Assembly (NCBI GenBank): GCA_949292905.1
Contig: CASFAV010000016.1
Location: 1-64,000, forward strand
From: an uncultured Eubacteriales bacterium
GTDB taxonomy: Bacteria > Bacillota > Clostridia > Christensenellales > DTU072
Reading direction: 5' to 3'
DNA: 64,000 nucleotides
The notes beneath the pieces were generated by a model, which was not told where the DNA came from, did no database searches, and was given only the letters and a program-made list of their open reading frames with translations. Both the position numbers and the translations under genes were made by a program. Positions within the stretch are counted from its first letter, which is position 1. Each line of letters opens with the position of its first letter. Below, in pieces: positions 8,184 through 17,112 of the stretch.

Positions 8184-8212
8184 TTGACGGAAATATAAAT
8201 AAGCTATATAAT
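8184..8212 (+). promoter_or_regulatory. Promoter of the lipoprotein-proS unit
   Basis: TTGACG (8184-8189), 17-bp spacer, TATAAT (8207-8212). The leader is about 35 nt with GAGG in front of ATG 8254. Confidence 0.8.
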
Positions 8213-8253
8213 GTTATACGGACAACAATATTTAATAAAAGAGGTTTGACAAT

Positions 8254-8625
8254 ATGTCTAAATTCAAAAAGATACTTCTCGTCGTCGCGTTGATAGCGGT
8301 TGCCGCGACATCCGTAGCGCTCGTAAGCGCCTGCAAGGACAATAAAGGCGAGGATCTGCCCAACATCGAATCCATCAAAGCGGAAGTCGTTTCCGGCACC
8401 ACGTTCACGGTAGGCGCCGCGTTCGACAGCACAAAAATCACCGTTACGGCGAAGCTCGACGACGGTACCACCCGCGCGGTGGAAACCGTAAAAGCCATAT
8501 ATTACGATCTCAGCGTACTCAAGCTCGACGACGGCGGGAAATTCACCGAAGCGGGCGAATATACTTTACCCGTCAGGTATTCCGACTGGACGACGACCGT
8601 GGTCATCAAAGTGACGGAGGCGTAA
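8254..8625 (+). CDS. Small lipoprotein with a single Ig-like domain
   Basis: A 123-residue secreted lipoprotein. Basic residues and a hydrophobic stretch at 5-23 are followed by the lipobox VSAC with Cys27. The mature part (about 35-123) has a beta-sandwich pattern like small bacterial Ig-like domains: a KITVTAKLDDGT strand pair and a closing TTTVVIKVTE strand. No catalytic motif is visible. Its last codons contain the GGAGG used for proS, so the two genes are probably translated from one message. Function unknown. Confidence 0.78.
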   Translation: MSKFKKILLVVALIAVAATSVALVSACKDNKGEDLPNIESIKAEVVSGTTFTVGAAFDSTKITVTAKLDDGTTRAVETVKAIYYDLSVLKLDDGGKFTEAGEYTLPVRYSDWTTTVVIKVTEA

Positions 8626-8627
8626 AT

Positions 8628-10343
8628 ATGTTGATGTCGAAACTTGTCGGCGAACGCACCAAGACCGCGCCGTCCGACGCCGTGATAAAGAGCCACTCCC
8701 TGATGATAAGAGCGGGTTATATGAAACTCGTCGCGAACGGTATCTGGTCGCTTGCGATGCCCGCCAAAAGGATAGCCCGCAAGATCGAAAATATTATCCG
8801 CGAGGAGATGGACGCGGTGGACGGTCAGGAATGTCTTTTCCCCGTGGTAATGCCGCGCGAAATGTGGGATGAATCCGGCAGATATTCGTCTATAGGCGAC
8901 GAAATGGTGCGTTTCAAGGACCGAAACGGCAGAGATTACGTTCTCGGTATGACGCATGAAGAAGCGGCGGTGCAGTTTGCGCGCGACGCGGTGAACAGCT
9001 ATCAGCAGCTGCCTTTCATGATCTATCAGATACAGACAAAATTCCGCGACGAAGGCAGAGCGAGGGGCGGACTGATCAGGGTGCGCGAATTCACGATGAA
9101 GGACGCATATTCTTTCCACATCTCGCAGGAAGATCTCGAAAAGTATTACGTTCGCGTATACGACGCATATAACCGTATTTTCAAGCGCATAGGTATGCGT
9201 AATTTCATATCTGTATTGAGCGATTCGGGAATGATGGGCGGCGCGGTGTCGCACGAATTCATGTTGCTCACCGACATAGGCGAAGACACCCTCGTCATTT
9301 GTCCCGAATGCGGCTACAAATCCAATATGGAAGTGGCAAAGTGTATGCCCGAAGCATATCCCGCGGAGGAGCCGAAAGCGATCGAGGAAGTATTTACGGG
9401 AGACGCCAAGGAGATATCCGAAGTCACCGCATATCTCGGCGACATACCTGCGTCAAAGACTGTCAAGGCCGTATGCTATAATATCAAAGGCGACGCCGTT
9501 AACACGGTATTGTGCTTTATTCGCGGCGACCTTGAGGTGAACGAAGCAAAGTTGAAAAAGATCGTGCGTGCAGAAGTGGTGCCCGCCAATCTTAACGACA
9601 GCGCGCTCGTTGCTGGCAATATCGGTCCCGTGGGACTCGACGCCGAGAACGTGACCGTCGTTATCGACGCGTCCCTTAAAGGCGCGGTAAATATGGTGAC
9701 CGGCGCGAACAAAGAAGGATATCATCTCAAAAACGTTTGCGAGGGCAGGGATTTCAAGGCTTCCGACGCGGACATAGCTAAAGTCAGAGAGGGGGCGCGT
9801 TGCCCCGTATGCGGCGCTCCGCTCACCGTCAAGAACGGTATCGAAATAGGCAACATCTTCCAGCTCGGGACCAAATATACCGCGAGCATGGGCATGACCG
9901 TTCTCAACAAAGAGGGCAAAGCCGTTAACCCCATAATGGGATGTTACGGGATAGGCGTAGGTCGCGCGATAGCTTCGATAGCTGAGGAGCGCGCCGACGA
10001 GAAGGGGCTTAACTGGCCTATGTCGGTAGCGCCGTGGCAGGTCTATCTGTGCGCGCTTCGCGTGGACGACGCGGAGGTCAGAGCGAAAGCCGAAGCTTTG
10101 TATAACGAAATGCAATCGGCGGGGATAGAAGTAATATACGACGACAGAGAGGCTTCTCCCGGGTTCAAATTCTCCGATTGCGATCTTATGGGAATACCGC
10201 TTCGCGTAGTGGTGAGCCCTCGTTCCCTTGCCGCCGGGGAAGTCGAAGTGCAGATCAGAGAGAGCGGCGAAAAATTCAATACGGCTTACGCCGGTTGCGT
10301 CGAAGAACTTAAAAAGACGATAGCCGAGCGTATGCGGATATAA
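8628..10343 (+). CDS. proS: Prolyl-tRNA synthetase, bacterial type with editing insertion
   Basis: A 571-residue class II synthetase of normal bacterial length. Motif 1 lies near residues 45-75 and motif 2 near RDEGRARGG (about 143-151). The INS editing domain (about 225-400) contains a CPECGYKS pair and a CPVCGAP pair, and motif 3 includes GCYGIGVGR. The C-terminal anticodon-binding domain follows from about 470. ATG 8628 is chosen because GGAGG ends 7 bp upstream; an in-frame ATG at 8634 is possible. No T-box leader is seen. Confidence 0.96.
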   Translation: MLMSKLVGERTKTAPSDAVIKSHSLMIRAGYMKLVANGIWSLAMPAKRIARKIENIIREEMDAVDGQECLFPVVMPREMWDESGRYSSIGDEMVRFKDRNGRDYVLGMTHEEAAVQFARDAVNSYQQLPFMIYQIQTKFRDEGRARGGLIRVREFTMKDAYSFHISQEDLEKYYVRVYDAYNRIFKRIGMRNFISVLSDSGMMGGAVSHEFMLLTDIGEDTLVICPECGYKSNMEVAKCMPEAYPAEEPKAIEEVFTGDAKEISEVTAYLGDIPASKTVKAVCYNIKGDAVNTVLCFIRGDLEVNEAKLKKIVRAEVVPANLNDSALVAGNIGPVGLDAENVTVVIDASLKGAVNMVTGANKEGYHLKNVCEGRDFKASDADIAKVREGARCPVCGAPLTVKNGIEIGNIFQLGTKYTASMGMTVLNKEGKAVNPIMGCYGIGVGRAIASIAEERADEKGLNWPMSVAPWQVYLCALRVDDAEVRAKAEALYNEMQSAGIEVIYDDREASPGFKFSDCDLMGIPLRVVVSPRSLAAGEVEVQIRESGEKFNTAYAGCVEELKKTIAERMRI

Positions 10344-10376
10344 GAAAAACATAAAAGAAAGGGATAAGGAGAAAAA

Positions 10377-12026
10377 ATGATGAGGAAATCAAAGATCGTA
10401 ACCGTATTCTTATTATTGTCGGCGTTCATCGTTTCGGTATGCGCAGGCTGTGTAAAGCCCGAAGGCGGAGGCGGCGGCAGTAACAACGATAACGACGATA
10501 AGCGCCCGGAGTGGGCGACCGAAGGCTTTACCGTTGCGGAAACCAATATCGAGAACATGTCGCTCGATCTTGTCGGCGGTATCGCCAATCTTGCCAAGAC
10601 CGCGACGAAAGAAAGGTTGACCAACGCTCAGCCCGAGGTGTCCTGGTTGGTTAGCGCGGACGCCGATCTCAACGGCAGAAAATCGGCTATCGATTTTGCC
10701 ATAAATTACGACGTGCGCGACCCGGGTTCGCTCGCCATGATGCTTAAATTCACCCCGGACGGCAGCAAATCTCCTTCCACGGAAGCGTATTTCTATGCCG
10801 ACGACGAGAATAACGGCACTCTCTATATGGCGATGGGCGCGCAGAAAGTGGCGATACCGCTTCCGAATACCGCTCTTGCGGGGATATTCCCCATTTCTTC
10901 GGTGGACAGCACCTTCCTTTCTCAGTTTCTGAGCGGCGTGCTTTACACGGACAGCGATATAAAGTACGAGTATAAGGACGAGACGGGCGGCAAACGCACG
11001 CGCCACTATATCGTCAGCGTCAATCTCAAACAAACGCTTTCCAAATTAATAAGCTCCATTAAGAGCACTGCGGAGAACGACGAGACTTTCGCCGGCTATT
11101 ACGACAGCATTTCGTTCATGATAAGCGCGATATTCGGTATCGACGCCGACAAGATAGGTACTCAGCTTCCCGCCTCGTCGCTTGTCGTCGATTTTATCGT
11201 GTCCGACGGCGTGAAGGAAAAGTCCGGCTCCGGTAAGACCACTTATCTGAAAATCGACTTTCAGATAGCCGCCAGTACCAATACGGATACCGTATTCCAC
11301 GGAGAAGCTTTCAACGGTACTATGACGTTCAATAAGTTGCAGGCGATCTCCAAGGTGCTAGGCACGGACGTCATACCGGCAAAAACAGATAAGCGTTTCG
11401 ACGATTATTATTCGTACGATCAGCGCGCGATCACCGCTACCGGTAAGTTGTATTACAACAATGAACCCGACGAGATCTACGACATGGAACTCGCGTTCGT
11501 ATATGACGGTTACGAAGCGGATGGCGATAAGGTTAGCCTCGTCATCGTGGATCCCGATACGGGAGAATGTAAATTCGAGCTGTATTATTCCGATCATCGC
11601 GCTTTCATCGGCATAGACGACGCGACTTCTTCTTACGCCTTCAATCTGGATTTCGATACTTTCATTAAAGAATTCGAAGATTATTATTCGAGTAAAGAGC
11701 AAACCGATCTTCTCGAAACCGTGGCGTATCTGTTGGGTTCTATACAGTACTACGACGACGGGAAATTAAGCTATAACTTCAACGCCGCGTTCTTTGAGAA
11801 GATATTGAACGTCGATATCGACACGTTATACACGATCTTGCAGAACTCTTATGCGGCGGCAGGCGGCAGCGGCTCCATCGAGAATTATCTCGGACAGGCA
11901 GGCATCGACCTGAGCAATCTGGTCATATCGAGAGCGTTCACCGTCGAGCTCGACGTAAACGAGCAGTTCGTAACGGTGGGCGGCGATATAGAGATACCCG
12001 CCGGCGTCTTCGCGAAGCAGGGTTGA
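10377..12026 (+). CDS. Large lipoprotein of unknown function
   Basis: A 549-residue secreted lipoprotein. The signal is MMRK plus a hydrophobic core and the lipobox CAGC with Cys25. A Gly/Asn/Asp-rich tether (about 29-42) follows. The mature protein is rich in beta strand and aromatic residues, with repeated patterns of short strands separated by Asp/Gly turns, and no recognisable enzyme motif. A strong Shine-Dalgarno AAGGAG precedes it. It follows proS by 33 bp and ends at a strong terminator, so it may share the proS transcript. I do not recognise the family; a substrate-binding or envelope-surface role is only a guess. Confidence 0.75.
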   Translation: MMRKSKIVTVFLLLSAFIVSVCAGCVKPEGGGGGSNNDNDDKRPEWATEGFTVAETNIENMSLDLVGGIANLAKTATKERLTNAQPEVSWLVSADADLNGRKSAIDFAINYDVRDPGSLAMMLKFTPDGSKSPSTEAYFYADDENNGTLYMAMGAQKVAIPLPNTALAGIFPISSVDSTFLSQFLSGVLYTDSDIKYEYKDETGGKRTRHYIVSVNLKQTLSKLISSIKSTAENDETFAGYYDSISFMISAIFGIDADKIGTQLPASSLVVDFIVSDGVKEKSGSGKTTYLKIDFQIAASTNTDTVFHGEAFNGTMTFNKLQAISKVLGTDVIPAKTDKRFDDYYSYDQRAITATGKLYYNNEPDEIYDMELAFVYDGYEADGDKVSLVIVDPDTGECKFELYYSDHRAFIGIDDATSSYAFNLDFDTFIKEFEDYYSSKEQTDLLETVAYLLGSIQYYDDGKLSYNFNAAFFEKILNVDIDTLYTILQNSYAAAGGSGSIENYLGQAGIDLSNLVISRAFTVELDVNEQFVTVGGDIEIPAGVFAKQG

Positions 12027-12052
12027 ACGAGAAAAAGGGCATAGACGATTTG

Positions 12053-12080
12053 CCGCGCGCCGTAAGGCACGCGGTTTTTT
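12053..12080 (+). terminator. Intrinsic terminator after the large lipoprotein gene
   Basis: A nine-pair stem (12053-12061 with 12066-12074) with one C-A mismatch, a GTAA loop and six T at 12075-12080. Confidence 0.85.
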
Positions 12081-12319
12081 ATGCTAAACGGAGCTCCGCT
12101 TAACGCGCACGCGCGGCGGTATCAGGAGACGCGGTATAGGAAAATATAAATGACGGCAAGCACCGGAAGAGGAACGTAAGAAAGCGCCTGCGCGTGGACA
12201 GTCTGCCGAAGCGACGAAAGTATATGCGCGGCGTAGCGGCGATCAAGGCATATACGGGTCAGAGAAAGGGAGAGCTCAGAAACGCGCCGCGAGCGCGCGT
12301 ACGTATAAAGAAAGGACAT
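12081..12319. other. Non-coding stretch between convergent genes, nothing recognised
   Basis: Together with the flanking terminators this fills the 341 bp between the lipoprotein gene and the PAP2 gene. A 76-codon minus-strand frame (12122-12352) runs through the downstream terminator and has no ribosome site. No RNA gene or repeat is visible. Confidence 0.5.
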
Positions 12320-12349
12320 AAAAATACCGGCTCGCCTTGCGCGAGCCGG
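12320..12349 (-). terminator. Intrinsic terminator of the glyQS-PAP2 unit
   Basis: On the minus strand the perfect stem CCGGCTCGC/GCGAGCCGG (12341-12349 with 12327-12335) with loop GCAAG is followed by TATTTTT ending at 12320. Confidence 0.88.
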
Positions 12350-12367
12350 CAATATGTCGGGTAGCGT

Positions 12368-13417
12368 TTATTCCGCCGCGGATTCCGCTTCTTCCGCGAT
12401 AGGGCGGTCGTCGAGAACGACTATGCCGTGCGGGGGAGAAATGAGATAATCCGTATTGGCTTCGGGCTTATAGAATTTGACCTTTGATACGAGTATCCAG
12501 CGCGCGAGAGCCGCCACGGTAAGTCCGGAGTAGAATCCGAAGAGGGCGTCGGAGAGATAGTGCGCCGCGGCGACTATTCTGCTGATGCCCACGAGACCTG
12601 CGTATATAGCGGGGAATACCCAGAACATCCAACGGCGTTTACGGAATTCGGGGAAAAGGTCGGGCAGGATAATGAGCCCGAAACTCGCCGAAGCCGCCGC
12701 GGTATGTCCGGAGGGGAAGGACATGAACGCGCCGCCGTCGACGTCTTTGAAGAGCTTGACGTATTCCTCGGTGCGTATCGGTTGCTTGATTATGGACGCG
12801 GGGATGTACCACGGAGTGAATCCGTTGTAATCGTAGCCGGGATAGATGGCTGTCAGAGCTTCGGGGCAGCTGGGGTTGCCGGGAGTCATGGTGCGGAAGC
12901 GCTGACGTGCGAATATCAATTTCATTATCTGCACGATAACGTTGCTGAGTATCGCCACGATGAGGAGGAATACCGCGAACCAAAAGAGCTTTTTCATTAC
13001 TCTGTCGGGTATCTTGGAGAAAGCCACCAGTGTCAGTACGGTCATGATGGCGGCGAAGAATACCGCGTATACCCATTTGAATTTGAGATCTTCGCGGAAC
13101 ATATTGTCGATGAACCACAGACCGATCGCAAGCGTATAACCTACGTATACGGTGCCGGCGCCTATAACTTTAGCCGCGATATCGACCTTTTGTGATTTTC
13201 CGAACTTCTGGAAAAACAGTATCGAGCCTATCACGGGCGGCGCGAAGTAGGAGGGCATTTCTCCGAGATTGGCGAAGAATTGCGCGTACAGACACCCGGG
13301 GCCGTACAAGGCTTTGTTGATCTCGAGATCGTATAAAGCCGCTATGACGGCTATTACGGCAAACGCGCCGAAACACGCCGCCAATTCGATCCATCCTCTT
13401 TTTGTAATTTTCATCAT
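12368..13417 (-). CDS. PAP2-family membrane phosphatase
   Basis: A 349-residue polytopic membrane protein with a type 2 phosphatidic acid phosphatase core. The motifs are KLIFARQRFR (motif 1, with Arg-Phe where Arg-Pro is usual), PSGHTAAA (motif 2) and SRIVAAAHYLSDALFG (motif 3, catalytic His and Asp). About six membrane segments are visible. Likely substrates are undecaprenyl pyrophosphate or phosphatidyl phosphates. ATG 13417 is chosen because GAGGTG lies just upstream; the GTG at 13423 overlaps that site. It starts 9 bp after glyQS and ends at a terminator, giving a two-gene unit. Confidence 0.85.
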   Translation of the reverse strand: MMKITKRGWIELAACFGAFAVIAVIAALYDLEINKALYGPGCLYAQFFANLGEMPSYFAPPVIGSILFFQKFGKSQKVDIAAKVIGAGTVYVGYTLAIGLWFIDNMFREDLKFKWVYAVFFAAIMTVLTLVAFSKIPDRVMKKLFWFAVFLLIVAILSNVIVQIMKLIFARQRFRTMTPGNPSCPEALTAIYPGYDYNGFTPWYIPASIIKQPIRTEEYVKLFKDVDGGAFMSFPSGHTAAASASFGLIILPDLFPEFRKRRWMFWVFPAIYAGLVGISRIVAAAHYLSDALFGFYSGLTVAALARWILVSKVKFYKPEANTDYLISPPHGIVVLDDRPIAEEAESAAE

Positions 13418-13426
13418 ATTCACCTC

Positions 13427-14812
13427 TCAGTATTCGAGTTTTTCGCTGAAATATTGTTTCAGTTCCGCTACCTGGATCCTGATCTGTGCCATGCTGTCGC
13501 GTTCGCGCACCGTGACCGTGCCGTTTTCGAGGGTGTCGAAGTCGACGGTCACGCAATAGGGAGTACCTATCTCGTCCTGCCTGCGGTAACGCTTGCCGAT
13601 GGAACCGCTTCCGTCGAAATCACAGGCGAAACTCTTGGAAAGAGCGGCATAAATTTCTTCCGCTTTCTCGTTGAGTTGCTTCTGAAGGGGAAGTACCGCC
13701 ACTTTCACGGGAGCTATAGCGGGATGGAAGTGCATCACGACGCGCGTGTCGCCTTCGCCCACTACCTCTTCGTCGTAAGCGTTGCAGAGAAGAGCGAGCG
13801 TCATACGTTCCACGCCGAGCGAAGGCTCTATAACGTAGGGCACGTATTTTTCGTTCGTCACGGGGTCGATATACGAGAGATCCTTACCCGATTTGTTGAT
13901 GTGTTGCGTAAGGTCGTAATCGGTCCTGTCCGCGATACCCCACAGTTCGCCCCAACCGAAGGGGAAGAGGAATTCGAAGTCCGTGGTCGCTTTGGAATAG
14001 AAGCAAAGTTCGTCTTTGTCGTGATCGCGCAGACGAAGCGAATCCGATTTCATGCCGAGACCGAGCAGCCATTCGTGGCAGAATTTGCGCCAGTATGCGA
14101 ACCATTCGAGGTCGGTGCCGGGCTTGCAGAAAAATTCCAGTTCCATCTGTTCGAATTCGCGCACGCGGAAAATAAAGTTTCCGGGTGTTATCTCGTTGCG
14201 GAAAGACTTTCCGATCTGACCTATGCCGAAAGGTATCTTCTTACGCGTGGTGCGCTGGACGTTCTTGAAATTGACGAATATTCCCTGCGCGGTCTCGGGA
14301 CGGAGATAAACCGTGCTTGCGGAGTCTTCCGTGACGCCCTGGAAGGTCTTGAACATAAGATTGAATTTGCGTATGCCCGTGAATTCGCTCTTACCGCAAA
14401 CGGGGCAGGCTATTTTGTGCTCGGCAACGTAATTTTCGAGCTGCTCGTTCGTCCAGCCCGCGATATTTTCGTTGATGCCTTTCTTGTGCATGTAGTCTTC
14501 GATGAGCGTATCGGCGCGGTGACGGGATTTGCAGTTCTTGCAGTCGATGAGCGGGTCGGAAAATCCGCCGAGGTGACCGCTCGCTTCCCATACCGCGGGA
14601 TTCATCAGAATGGCGCAATCCAATCCCACGTTGTAGGGGCTTTCGGTCACGAATTTTTTCCACCACGCGGCTTTTACGTTGTTTTTGAGGGCGACTCCGA
14701 GGGGACCGAAATCCCAGGTGTTGGCGAGTCCGCCGTATATTTCGCTGCCGCCGAAAATAAAGCCCCTGCCTTTGCATAGGGCTACGAGTTTGTCCATCGT
14801 GAGTTTTGACAT
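13427..14812 (-). CDS. glyQS: Glycyl-tRNA synthetase, single-chain (alpha2) type
   Basis: A 461-residue class II synthetase of the eukaryote/archaeal-like homodimeric type rather than the alpha2-beta2 GlyQ+GlyS type. Visible features are the N-terminal [12 protein letters not shown] segment, the class II motif 2 region FRNEITP with [14 protein letters not shown], motif 3 EPSLGVERM, and a C-terminal anticodon-binding domain from about 360. Two CxxC pairs (CKNC near 90, CPVC near 137) could hold zinc. GAGG lies 6 bp before ATG 14812. A good promoter lies upstream; no T-box fits in the short leader. Confidence 0.96.
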   Translation of the reverse strand: MSKLTMDKLVALCKGRGFIFGGSEIYGGLANTWDFGPLGVALKNNVKAAWWKKFVTESPYNVGLDCAILMNPAVWEASGHLGGFSDPLIDCKNCKSRHRADTLIEDYMHKKGINENIAGWTNEQLENYVAEHKIACPVCGKSEFTGIRKFNLMFKTFQGVTEDSASTVYLRPETAQGIFVNFKNVQRTTRKKIPFGIGQIGKSFRNEITPGNFIFRVREFEQMELEFFCKPGTDLEWFAYWRKFCHEWLLGLGMKSDSLRLRDHDKDELCFYSKATTDFEFLFPFGWGELWGIADRTDYDLTQHINKSGKDLSYIDPVTNEKYVPYVIEPSLGVERMTLALLCNAYDEEVVGEGDTRVVMHFHPAIAPVKVAVLPLQKQLNEKAEEIYAALSKSFACDFDGSGSIGKRYRRQDEIGTPYCVTVDFDTLENGTVTVRERDSMAQIRIQVAELKQYFSEKLEY

Positions 14813-14842
14813 AATGACCTCTTTGAATTTGATTACCTAATT

Positions 14843-14871
14843 ATATTAAACATAATCCCTCTTTTTGTCAA
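14843..14871 (-). promoter_or_regulatory. Promoter of glyQS
   Basis: Minus-strand TTGACA (14866-14871), 17-bp spacer, TAATAT (14843-14848). Confidence 0.8.
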
Positions 14872-14900
14872 TATAATAATATAAACGCGAGGAAACTTTA

Positions 14901-15614
14901 ATGAAAAAAAGAACTTTGCTCATCAACATCGCCGCGAACGCGGTGATAATAGCGGTGCTTCTGACCATAGCTTTCGTAGGAGTCGGGGGAGTGACGGAAA
15001 CTCTCGCGCAAAGCGGCGCGGCAGTCTACCGCGGCAATACCGACAAGCCCGAAGTAAGCCTGATGTTCAACGTTTACTGGGGCACGGAATACATAGACGG
15101 AATATTGAAAACGCTCGACAAATACGGCGTAAAATGCACGTTTTTCATAGGCGGTACGTGGGCGGCGAAGAACTCCGGAACGCTTAAGGCGATAGCGGAA
15201 GCGGGGCACGAGATAGCCTCGCACGGCTATTCGCACAAGGACGCGGAGAAGCTCAATTATAAGCAGAACGTAGACGAACTGGTACCCACCGAAAAGCTGA
15301 TAAGAGAACTCACAGGAAAGGAAGTCAAGCTTTTCGCGCCGCCTTCGGGTTCCTTGGGAGAGGCGATGTTTCAGGCGTGTTCGGACTACGGATACACCGT
15401 AGTGATGTGGAGCAGGGATACCGTGGACTGGCGCGATAAAAACGCAGATACGGTATACGCACGCGCTACTTCGGGAGTACAAAACGGCGAATTGATATTG
15501 ATGCACCCGACGGCGCACACGCTGGAGGCGCTTCCGAAAATTCTGGAATTTTATACGGCGAACGGACTGCGCGCCGTAACCGTGAGTGCAAACCTCGCGC
15601 CCGCGTCGGAATAA
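14901..15614 (+). CDS. YlxY-like polysaccharide deacetylase homologue
   Basis: A 237-residue protein with an N-terminal membrane anchor (about 8-30) and a NodB deacetylase domain facing outside. The zinc histidines of motif 2 are present (HGYSH, His108 and His112). Motif 1, normally TFDDGP, reads MFNVYWGTE (55-63) and lacks the catalytic Asp, as I recall for the YlxY subgroup linked to sporulation in Bacillus. C-terminal motifs LFAPPSG and LMHPTA correspond to motifs 3 and 5. GAGGA lies upstream. Deacetylase activity is therefore uncertain. Confidence 0.82.
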   Translation: MKKRTLLINIAANAVIIAVLLTIAFVGVGGVTETLAQSGAAVYRGNTDKPEVSLMFNVYWGTEYIDGILKTLDKYGVKCTFFIGGTWAAKNSGTLKAIAEAGHEIASHGYSHKDAEKLNYKQNVDELVPTEKLIRELTGKEVKLFAPPSGSLGEAMFQACSDYGYTVVMWSRDTVDWRDKNADTVYARATSGVQNGELILMHPTAHTLEALPKILEFYTANGLRAVTVSANLAPASE

Positions 15615-15633
15615 ATATTGGGGCGGCTTTTCG

Positions 15634-15662
15634 CATGCGGGCGCTTCGGTAGCGCCCGCATG
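15634..15662 (+). terminator. Strong hairpin after the deacetylase gene
   Basis: Perfect 12-bp stem CATGCGGGCGCT/AGCGCCCGCATG with loop TCGGT. It has no T run, so it may act as an mRNA 3' stabiliser or a weak terminator. Confidence 0.5.
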
Positions 15663-15745
15663 TTCACGAATAAATAAGTTTTCCTGACAAAACGCTCAAA
15701 ATATGACTGACGCGAATTATGTTATAAATTTATCCCGATAATTTA

Positions 15746-15774
15746 TTGAAATAAGTTTACGTTTGATATATACT
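15746..15774 (+). promoter_or_regulatory. Promoter of the M16 peptidase-ftsK unit
   Basis: TTGAAA (15746-15751), 17-bp spacer, TATACT (15769-15774). A GC-rich leader of about 70 nt precedes ATG 15851. Confidence 0.75.
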
Positions 15775-15850
15775 ATATAGCGGCGACGCGCGCACCGCGT
15801 AAGTCGCACGGCGACGTCGGAGGCGCCGCTTCACAGGCAAAAAGGAATTT

Positions 15851-17110
15851 ATGAATAAAATATATACTCTTCCCGGCGGGCTCAGGCTCGTTCTCAACGA
15901 TATGGAAACTACGCGCAGCGCGGCAGTAGGCGTTTACGCCGCCGTAGGCGCCGCCAACGAGAATCCCGCGCGTTCGGGCATCTCGCACTTCATCGAACAC
16001 ATGCTTTTCAAAAGGACTCGCAAGCGTACCGCATACGACATTGCTGACGAAATGGAGTCCCTGGGCGTGCAGATCAACGCCTTCACCGCGAGGCACATGA
16101 CTTCGTATTATACCATTTCCACTTACGAACACGTGGACGCCTGCATGGAGCTTCTCTCGGATATTTTCTTCAATTCCGTATTCGACGCAGACGATATGGC
16201 GAGGGAAAAGCAGGTGGTGCTCGAAGAAATAAGCCGAAGCGAAGACGATCCCGAGGACGTTTGCTTCGACGGACTTGCCAAAGCGTTCTACGGCGATACG
16301 CCGATGGGACGCCCGATACTCGGTTACGCCGAGAACGTGAGGTCCTTCACGCGGGAGGATATCCGCTCGTATATGGACGAATTCTACGTCGCGCCGAATA
16401 CCGTCATATCGGTTGCCGGCAAATTCGACCGCGACGAGGTGGAAGGTTACGTCCGTAAGTATTTCGCCGACAAATTTCTTCCCGCTCCCGCGCCTTCCGA
16501 AGTAAGCGCCGTGGAGACTCATTCGCAGCTTTTCTTCAAGGAAAAACCTACCGAACAGGCGAATATAGCATTCATGTTCCCTTCGTATTCCTACGGCGAC
16601 GACAGACTGTACGCAGCCATGCTGCTTTCCAACGTCTTCGGCGGCGTTATGTCGAGCAGACTTTTCCAGAACGTCAGGGAACGCAGAGGGCTCGCTTACG
16701 ATATATATTCTCTCACTTCCGCGATGAAAGCCAACGGTTGCTTCGAGATCTTCGTCGGCACCAACCCCAAGACTGCCAGAACGGCAGTCGACGCCATTCG
16801 CGAGGAGATCCTTCTCCTGCTCGACAAAGGTATCACGGAGAGGGAGTTCGCTAAAGGCAAGGAGCAGCTCAAAGCCGGCAACGTGCTCGGTGCGGAAAGC
16901 GCCGTATCTCTTATGCGCGCCAACGCTAAATCCGTCGTTATGACCGGAGAGGTTTACGACCTGGACGAAAGTCTGGCAAGGATCAACGCGCTTACCATGT
17001 CCGATATCCGTAAAGCGGCGGAGGACATCTTCGACTTCGGCAAAGTTGCCGCAGGCTACGTAGGCGTCACGCCCGATTTCGACGTGCTCGCCGAAGTAAA
17101 AGGAGTTTAA
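15851..17110 (+). CDS. M16-family zinc peptidase
   Basis: A 419-residue single-chain insulinase-type protease. The inverted zinc motif HFIEH is at 46-50 with a third ligand probably Glu126 in the VVLEEISRSEDDPED block. The C-terminal half carries the conserved RERRGLAYDIYS segment. Length matches the processing-peptidase-like group (YmxG/MlpA type). It has no signal peptide. The stop is 2 bp from the ftsK start, so the two are coupled. In Bacillus the related ymxG is near dpaA and asd, close to spoIIIE, consistent with this neighbourhood. Confidence 0.92.
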   Translation: MNKIYTLPGGLRLVLNDMETTRSAAVGVYAAVGAANENPARSGISHFIEHMLFKRTRKRTAYDIADEMESLGVQINAFTARHMTSYYTISTYEHVDACMELLSDIFFNSVFDADDMAREKQVVLEEISRSEDDPEDVCFDGLAKAFYGDTPMGRPILGYAENVRSFTREDIRSYMDEFYVAPNTVISVAGKFDRDEVEGYVRKYFADKFLPAPAPSEVSAVETHSQLFFKEKPTEQANIAFMFPSYSYGDDRLYAAMLLSNVFGGVMSSRLFQNVRERRGLAYDIYSLTSAMKANGCFEIFVGTNPKTARTAVDAIREEILLLLDKGITEREFAKGKEQLKAGNVLGAESAVSLMRANAKSVVMTGEVYDLDESLARINALTMSDIRKAAEDIFDFGKVAAGYVGVTPDFDVLAEVKGV

Positions 17111-17112
17111 TC

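Noticed and set aside
12122..12352. A 76-codon minus-strand frame downstream of the PAP2 gene
   Set aside because: It crosses the PAP2 terminator hairpin and has no ribosome site or recognisable product.
14813..14900. T-box riboswitch for glyQS
   Set aside because: The leader is far too short and lacks any T-box core; the same holds for proS at 8213-8627.
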